Origin: Takashimella koratensis
Taxonomy: Eukaryota > Basidiomycota > Tremellomycetes > Trichosporonales > Tetragoniomycetaceae
DNA length: 64,000 nt
Reading direction: 5' to 3'
NCBI GenBank assembly: GCA_003116875.1
Contig: BCKT01000009.1
Span: forward strand, 434,001-498,000
In this document: one piece after another, positions 58,301 to 64,000 of the stretch
How the letters are laid out: each line of letters begins with the position of its first letter
Numbering within the stretch: the first letter of the stretch is position 1
Translations under genes and position numbers: made by a program
Notes under the pieces: model-generated
Told to the model about the DNA's origin: nothing
The model's database searches: none
Seen by the model: only the letters and a program-made list of their open reading frames with translations

Positions 58301-59079
58301 TAAGGAGTCGAGAAAGTGCTTGAAAAAAGATGTGTTCTGACCTTGGGATCTGACTCGTGTCGATATATGGGATACAGAATGTGAGTAGGCTTCTGATCTG
58401 GACAAAATTCGTGAGCTACGCTGACAGATACCCAGTTTACGAGATTCTTTGTAAGGTGGAACGAACCATCACCACGGTGCATTTTCTTACCCAATTGTCA
58501 GAATCACTCATGCGATCCGAACCTTGTAATCACGCAAGCCTACGTCACGGTGAGCTCAGAGTGTTCGACACCCGCAGTTGCCAAGCTTTGTGCTAACCTT
58601 GTTTTAGGATCATCACCCTGAGCGCCCGTTGTGAGCATTTACTTTGACACTCTTGTCGTTTAAGCAAGAAGCCCGTTCTAACATTTGCCAGGCTTGTCAT
58701 CTTCTCTCGGCGAGATATTCCCATCGGCCAGGAGATGTGCATCTCTTACAAGGGCGAACCTGTACGTCAAGGGCTGTTCACAGGACCTCGAGTAAGGAAC
58801 AGTAGGCGCTAATGAATGACTAAATGTTTCAGGACGACGACCTGCCTTTCCAACCCCCTATTGTCAAGATGGAGTCGCCTCCCAAATTAAAGGGCAAAGG
58901 GAAGGCTAAGAGCAAAACTTCGGCTCTGGTTCACAGGACGCAAGTTCAGAAGGAGAGGGACGGCGAATGTAAATGGTGCGTCCTGCTCGTTTGAATTAGG
59001 GAACATAGAGCTGCGCGCTAACCCCTGTCGACACAGCAACGCCTGGAACTGTAACGGGCAGATGTTCTCCAACGTGTAA
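55350..59079 (+). CDS. Clr4/SUV39-type histone H3K9 methyltransferase (917 aa, 16 exons)
   Basis: Sixteen exons join in phase to 917 residues. Such enzymes methylate H3K9 to build heterochromatin. The long N-terminus (to about 600) is mostly disordered and shows no chromodomain; it carries IVIFSDDEDE (12-21), KKHIQDYF (104-111) and IDLTWSESD (136-144). The pre-SET zinc cluster has GCGCDGPCDPKSKTCSC and CGLNCGCPPECLNR. SET follows: DKGWGVRAASFIPAGRYIG, TYSGELITENE, YLFDLDGYQ, an acidic insert, VDAFHYG-N-FTRFF, NHSCDPNL, GQEMCISYKGEP. Post-SET: GECKCNAWNCNG. All catalytic landmarks are present. Exons 55350-55371, 55523-55732, 55789-55860, 55896-55997, 56062-57607, 57663-57795, 57852-57985, 58046-58215, 58276-58295, 58378-58380, 58436-58450, 58502-58549, 58608-58630, 58692-58761, 58833-58975, 59037-59079. 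Confidence 0.88.
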
Positions 59080-59414
59080 ATATGTGTCAACGCGCGAAAA
59101 CCATCTTCAAAGTTATGTCTATCTCCACCTCATGCCTCCAAGTCACCTGCCTCACTTTCTCATGTTACCGCGAACGGAGCCTGTGTCGTGATCTTCTCGC
59201 TATCATCAATGTCAAGATCAAGTTGTCTATATAGAATCATGTTGCATTAGTCTGCCATAGTTACCTGGTAGTCACTCATTTTTTCATCACACTGCATCCA
59301 TGCACATTGTCGGGGCTCTCTGCAGCCCTCGGATCATGCCTATATGTGTAAATCTGCGCCATCGCGCCATCTGCCGCCATTGCCAATCCTATCCACCTGG
59401 GTCGTCCATGTCGT
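59080..59414. other. Convergent 3' spacer
   Basis: 335 bases between the methyltransferase stop and the Med21 stop; two 3' UTRs expected. Nothing else seen. Confidence 0.5.
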
Positions 59415-60386
59415 TTATTGGGCCTGCTCTAACCGCTCGATAGCGCCCGAGATGGACTGTTGCGTCCCGTCGCCCAGAGTCGCCCCCAACGCTGCCTCGA
59501 GTTCTTTCAACAGGGCCTCTGCGATCCAATCAGCAACGTCAACAATGCCCCATAACGCTCGACGCATTTAATCCACGAGTCTGGAGCCTCGACTCACCGG
59601 CCACCTTGAGAGCCTCTTTGTACTCATCATTCGCAGCCACGTTCTCAGCCTGCAACGTCCGTATCCGCTCAGCGAGGGCAGAGCTGTCTCCCTTCTCGGG
59701 TAAAGCAGCGATGAGCGATTCGATATCTTTAGACCGCCGGACAATGTCCGCAACGAATGTCTCGATCGCCGCTGTGGGGAGTCAGTACTTCAACCATTCA
59801 AGCTGCTAGGCGCAGTGTAGATAGTATGGATGAAGTAGGCGGAGGGAGGAGGGGGGGGGGGGGGGGTGTGCATGCAGCACAGTGCGCTGAGGTGGTCACG
59901 CAGACCCACCTCGGTAGTCTTTCCGCTTGGCAGCTTGGGCCGTCTGGAGCGTCGTAGGGATCGCTTCGGACGTTTGCTCAAACTGCGTGCGGTGGGTGAT
60001 GTACTCGATCGAAGTAGATGTGATCGTTAGGAGCTGAACGAGAGGGGATGTCAGATCACGGATTCTTGGGTAGTGTTTGAGGGGATGGGGGCAATGGGGC
60101 GCTGGGAGAAGCAAGAAGGAGGATGGGAGGAAAGCTCACGTCTAAGATAGCATCTTGAAGCTGTCATAGGGGGATAGTCAGTGGTCTGATGAGAAGTAAG
60201 CGAGGTGGGAGTTCGTACCTGTGTGATCCTGTCCTGAGGTGGAGTCAGCGAGGGAACGATCGAGCAACGAGATATGGTAGCAAAATGGATGAAGAGAGAC
60301 GAGGAGCGACAACCAGGAAATATAAAGAGTTCAAACGAAGGCGAGACCAAACTCACCATGTCAGTGGATAATTCCTCAGTGAGCAT
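59415..60386 (-). CDS. MED21: Mediator subunit 21 (Srb7)
   Basis: Med21 pairs with Med7 in the Mediator middle module, linking activators to RNA polymerase II. Short exons join to the family start DRITQLQDAILD followed by LLTITSTSIEYITHRTQFEQ, then FVADIVRRSKDIESLIAALP, SALAERIRTLQAENVAANDE and, in the last exon, a helical end SISGAIERLEQAQ*. The DRITQ exon is only 15 nt (60219-60233). The start is either MLTEELSTDM or the last Met of that exon, whose ATG directly touches the first donor; the second would give the classical short N-terminus. The intron at about 59770-59911 holds 16 G (on the + strand). It is convergent with the methyltransferase gene. Confidence 0.8.
59851..59866. repeat. Poly-G tract inside a Med21 intron
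   Basis: Run of 16 G on the + strand (poly-C in the transcript). Confidence 0.9.
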
Positions 60387-60842
60387 CGCTGTCGCTCAAA
60401 AGGCCATCGCACACGAGTCCTCCAAAGTCTGTCCTGCTTCCCCCGAATCTCCCTTTCCCTTGCGCCGTTAGTCTTCGAGGACCGGTAGGAGGATTGGAAT
60501 GTCCACTCCGCTCTTCAAAGTTACGACCTCGCCAAAAGATAGAGCTGGACGCGAGTGAGAGAGGCTTGGGACCGGTACAGAGCGACTGTGGAACGAGAGG
60601 AGTCGAGTGTAGTAGCGATGGATGATGTAGAGGATAAGGTGGATAAGAGAAGGCGAAGAAAGAGAAGAGAGAGGTGTCAAGGTGTCAAGAGGATATTTGG
60701 GTGTCGGTATCATCCAGGATGCAAAGCCAGCCAGGCACGGAAGCCGATTTGAAATCCCGGGAATCCATCCTCGTTTCACAACAACAACAATACTCACCAC
60801 CATTCACCGCGCATCACCCCGACGCGATTCAGTCCTCAAACC
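60387..60842. promoter_or_regulatory. Divergent promoter Med21/Bub2
   Basis: 456 bases between divergent starts. No clear element or gene seen. Confidence 0.45.
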
Positions 60843-62558
60843 ATGGACTTTCCCGGCCCCTCTACATCTTCTTCCTCCTCCGACAGCGTGTACGAGTCCT
60901 TCAACGCCTTGCTTAACCCGACCACGGCGTATCCGTCCGGTCGGTATCGATCAACATCCGAGGTCAACGATGGTTTGAAACGCATCCGGAGGCTCGTGTT
61001 GACCGAAGGTATACCAGAGGTAGTGAGTATCAAAGTATCAGCCTTTGATGAGTGGAGAGGTGGGTATGGTATGGGAGGGCTGAAGTCTGCGTGTCGTGAG
61101 CGTGTGGGTTGACGAATGGCTGGGTCAAAGAGGGGAGGGTAGGAACGTAGCTGACACAGCTAGGACGGGAAGGCCTCGCTCAGGCCAAGAGTATGGAAAC
61201 TCATGCTCAAAGTTGAGCAATTGGGGGCGGAAGACTTCCTCAGATGGGTGGCGATGGGACCCTCTAGCGTGAGCTTGAAGAGTGAGTCGGGCGTGTGATT
61301 CATCCTCATCTCCCCCTCATCCAACCTACCATATGCCCACACTCAAATGCTCGCGACGACCACCACCCTCATCTCGATCGGTATTCTTTACGCCGACTCG
61401 ATATCCCAGTCATGAGGAGAACGATGAACTGACTAGTGATCAAAGTAAAAAACGACACGTTTCGAACCCTCGCAACGGATACAGACTTCAAGGGCAAGGT
61501 TAAGGAAGATATGCTCATTCGACTCCTCGAGGCGTTCGTCTGGAAGAACCACGGTGAGGTCGGGGTTTACAGTTCGGTCAGACCAGCTGGGGATTCTTGT
61601 GCTTGTCGTAGCTAACTGGAACGACATCAGGATCCGAGCGCGAGGGACTTCCATTCACTTACGTTCAAGGTGAGCTCCGTCATCATGCACTCCAAATCCC
61701 CCACCATGGTCATGTACTCTGCTAACGCGGTCTCTGACTTGGATTGCAGGGATGAACGTCCTCTCCGCTCCTTTCTTGTACACCCTCCCAAGTCAACTCG
61801 AGGCATTTGCTTGCTTTTCCACATTCATTGAACAATATTGCCCGCTGTACGTCCAACCTACCCTCGTCGGCGTCCACCGTGGTCTCAAAGTAAGTGACGC
61901 CCGAACTTCCACTCGTCAACCAGGACTTGCTCACGAAACATTGGAGACTCATCGTGTCTGATACGCTGACACTTGGTTGTGCCCTTCCCGGTAGCTGTTG
62001 GACAAGTGCCTCAAGATTGTCGATAGCGACTTGTTCGACCACCTTCGGTCCAAGAACCTCTCCGCAGAGTTGTACGCGTTCCCATGTAAGTTAAAATACC
62101 GACACCGCCTCTTCCCTTACTCGGCCGGACGCAACTGATACAGTCCCTGCCCCCGACTAGCCGTTCTTACCCTGTGCGCGTGCACGCCGCCCCTCGAGGA
62201 AGTCTTGAAACTCTGGGAGTACGTCTAGCTCTGATACTAATGTTCGTGCATACTAACACCTCCCCTTGGCAGTTTCCTACTTGCATTCGGGGTGCACTTG
62301 AATATCCTCTGCGTGATCGCGCAACTTTTGTTGATTCGACAACAACTCATGGAATCTCAATCGTACGTTCCTGTCAGCTCCACTTGTCATGTGTCTATGA
62401 GCAGAAGCTAATGTCGAGTGTAACGCAGACCTATGAAGATACTGCGCACGTTTCCGCCCCTAGATGCACGGCCAGTGATCGGGATCACGGTCGCGCTCGT
62501 CAAGGATATCCCAGAGGACGTGTACCGTGAACTCGTCGCGCATCCAACGGTGCTATGA
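60843..62558 (+). CDS. BUB2: Bub2/Cdc16-type Rab GTPase-activating protein (TBC domain)
   Basis: Nine or so exons. Bub2 (Cdc16 in fission yeast) with Bfa1/Byr4 is the GAP for the Tem1/Spg1 GTPase and holds back mitotic exit or septation until the spindle is placed. After a Ser-rich start the TBC domain covers nearly the whole protein: LKRIRRLVLTEGIPEV, DGKASLRPRVWKLMLKVE (arginine finger region), LIRLLEAFVWKN, FTYVQGMNVLSAPFLY (glutamine finger QGMN), SQLEAFACFSTFIEQYCPLY, and ELYAFPSVLTLCACTPPLEE then LLAFGVHLNILCVIAQLLLI. The exon phases are consistent through to the end ELVAHPTVL*. Length close to the family's ~300-330 residues. Confidence 0.85.
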
Positions 62559-63012
62559 TGGCATCTCATCGCCCTTCCTCACATCCCTGACGTTAGGGAT
62601 CACGACAGTCAAAACGACAAGTTTACGACACGATACGAGAATTTCGAATATGTATAGAGTATGCACATGCATGATATCGAGCGATGGGGTGATTGGGGCC
62701 CGTATTTGATGATTGCTACGAACGGAACCAGGGTGGATGATATGGGAGGTACAGTAAACTCATGGAAATGGGGAGTTGTTGATGTTATGATTTGTTCGAT
62801 ATACAACCGTGACTACTAGACCGAAGAGCAGAAGAGAGAGAGAGAGAGAGTGAGGCCACCTTTCAGAACCGAGTGGTGGAAACGATGAAGGCGATGACGC
62901 GAGACCTGGGGAGCACGATGCGAGTGAGAGATGAAGCAAAGAGGAATGAGTGAGTGAATTGTGTGAGTTATCAGAAAGAGAGAGAGAAAGTGTGTGTGAA
63001 CGGTCGACCGGG
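62559..63012. other. Convergent 3' spacer with GA repeat
   Basis: 454 bases between two convergent genes. A GA dinucleotide run lies near 62832-62849. Nothing else seen. Confidence 0.5.
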
Positions 63013-64000
63013 TCAGTACTGAGACGTGACCATCCGATTGCCTCGCGTGTTCTTGGTCCACTCGGCGGTCCAGTCGTCGTCTTCCTCCGCCGCCGGCGCC
63101 GTTTGAACCATCGTCGCCGTACGCTGCAGGCTCCTTGCGCTCGACCTGCCCGTGTTCGTGTGCGGGCCAAGCTCCGACCGGGCGGCGTGCAGCGCTCTCA
63201 TTGACTTGGGAACGTACGTTGACTTGTCCGTGTATGTACGCTGGGCGGTGTTATCGGTCGGCGCCCTGGGTCCAGAAGTTGAGGGCAACGGCGACACCAA
63301 CGGTGCGGAGGGTTTCCATAGACTGAGGTTGAGGGCCTGGGGGCGTGTCGGAGTCGGAGAGAGGATGGTCGGTGCGGATGCCTGTGGGAGTTGAGACACG
63401 TGCAAGGTAGGTACGTCGAACAACCGAGCCATTCGAAACCCTCCGGCGCTCTTTGTTGCCCGTGATGTGAGGGTGAGAGACGGTCGGCTGCGCTTGGGTT
63501 TCGACTCTGTCGACCATTCATCGTCCTCGCTGGGGATGGTGGTATGGGCGAAACTGGACAGGTTGAGGTGTTGCGGACGTGGCTTGGGGGGCATCCTCAT
63601 AGTTTCGCGCGCGGCTTGGGCTTCGAGACCGCCCACGCCGGCATGGTACCGACTAGGCTTGGGGTGGTGAATCGCGCGCTGGGTGAGTTCGATCTCCCGG
63701 TGGAAAGTGTGTGAGGAGCGTGAGTGGTGAGGATGATGAGGATGGTGAGGATGGTGAGCGTAAGAGGTGTGGCCGTGAGAGGGCTGGTTGTGAGAGGTGT
63801 GAGAAGTGTAAGAGGTGTGAGAGGTGTGAGGGTGAGTAGCAAGGGGAGAGTGACGAGAGTGAGGGGGAAGCTCATGCGTCGGCGAGTCTGGAGATAGGTT
63901 GATCTCTAGGGGGAGAGAACTGGGTGGAGGTGTGAGCGGGAGAGGACTTGTGGGCTGAGTGGTATCAGTATAGACCAAGTCTGGGCGGCCAAAGTCGTGC
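63013..64000 (-). CDS. Unknown His/Ser/Pro-rich protein, 5' end outside window
   Basis: An open frame enters from the right edge without a start and runs to a TGA at 63013. It is disordered: Pro/Ser-rich start, a block of THTSHTSY-like and HHPHHPHHP-like repeats, then Ser/Thr/Arg-rich sequence. Short conserved-looking islands are SFAHTTIPSEDDEWSTE, ARLFDVPTLHVSQLP, KSTYVPKSMRAL and the C-terminus EDDDWTAEWTKNTRGNRMVT. The W-containing acidic end could be a binding motif. No family recognised. Confidence 0.55.
   Translation of the reverse strand, partial: HDFGRPDLVYTDTTQPTSPLPLTPPPSSLPLEINLSPDSPTHELPPHSRHSPLATHPHTSHTSYTSHTSHNQPSHGHTSYAHHPHHPHHPHHSRSSHTFHREIELTQRAIHHPKPSRYHAGVGGLEAQAARETMRMPPKPRPQHLNLSSFAHTTIPSEDDEWSTESKPKRSRPSLTLTSRATKSAGGFRMARLFDVPTLHVSQLPQASAPTILSPTPTRPQALNLSLWKPSAPLVSPLPSTSGPRAPTDNTAQRTYTDKSTYVPKSMRALHAARSELGPHTNTGRSSARSLQRTATMVQTAPAAEEDDDWTAEWTKNTRGNRMVTSQY

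Overview
The window reads as nuclear DNA of a basidiomycete yeast, most likely a tremellomycete (Cryptococcus/Trichosporon-type). Genes are dense and on both strands, and most are cut by many short introns (about 35-160 nt, mainly GTGAGT/GTAAGT donors, CTGAC/CTGAT branch points, YAG acceptors). Coding sequence is GC-rich, and there is nothing bacterial, viral or transposon-like. Most genes had to be reassembled by hand across introns. For about half of them the exon phases add up exactly to an open frame.

Layout from the left: the 3' end of an unknown gene; an unknown 353-aa protein; two small cysteine-rich genes in tandem that look like metallothioneins; a DHA2-type MFS exporter; a bHLH transcription factor; Ctf18; a coiled-coil protein; Elp4; a GT32 mannosyltransferase of the Sur1/Csg1 type; a Zap1-like zinc-finger activator; a secreted double-psi beta-barrel protein; a GH3 beta-glucosidase; Nop8; Nse1; an unknown Ser-rich protein; a small one-TM protein; an 81-aa protein; a GRAMD4-like membrane protein; a GH9 endoglucanase; a 113-aa Cys-rich protein; the RNase P subunit Rpr2; a Clr4-type H3K9 methyltransferase; Med21; Bub2; and the 3' part of a His/Ser-rich unknown. 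Large gene-poor gaps lie upstream of the bHLH factor, around the Zap1-like gene and upstream of the barrel gene.

The genes do not form one pathway, but themes recur. Metal handling: the metallothionein pair and the Zap1-like factor. Chromosome maintenance and chromatin: Ctf18, Nse1, the Clr4-type enzyme, Bub2. RNA and transcription: Elp4, Nop8, Rpr2, Med21. Beta-glucan breakdown: a membrane-anchored GH9, a GH3 without a signal peptide and a secreted barrel protein.

The most unusual points are: a Zap1-like sensor finger apparently split by a His-rich insert of about 70 residues; an H3K9 methyltransferase with two SUMO-interaction-like motifs and a PCNA-box-like motif instead of a visible chromodomain, plus a 3-nt exon supplying a conserved Asn of the SET domain; and two metallothionein-like genes that single-frame gene finding would miss.
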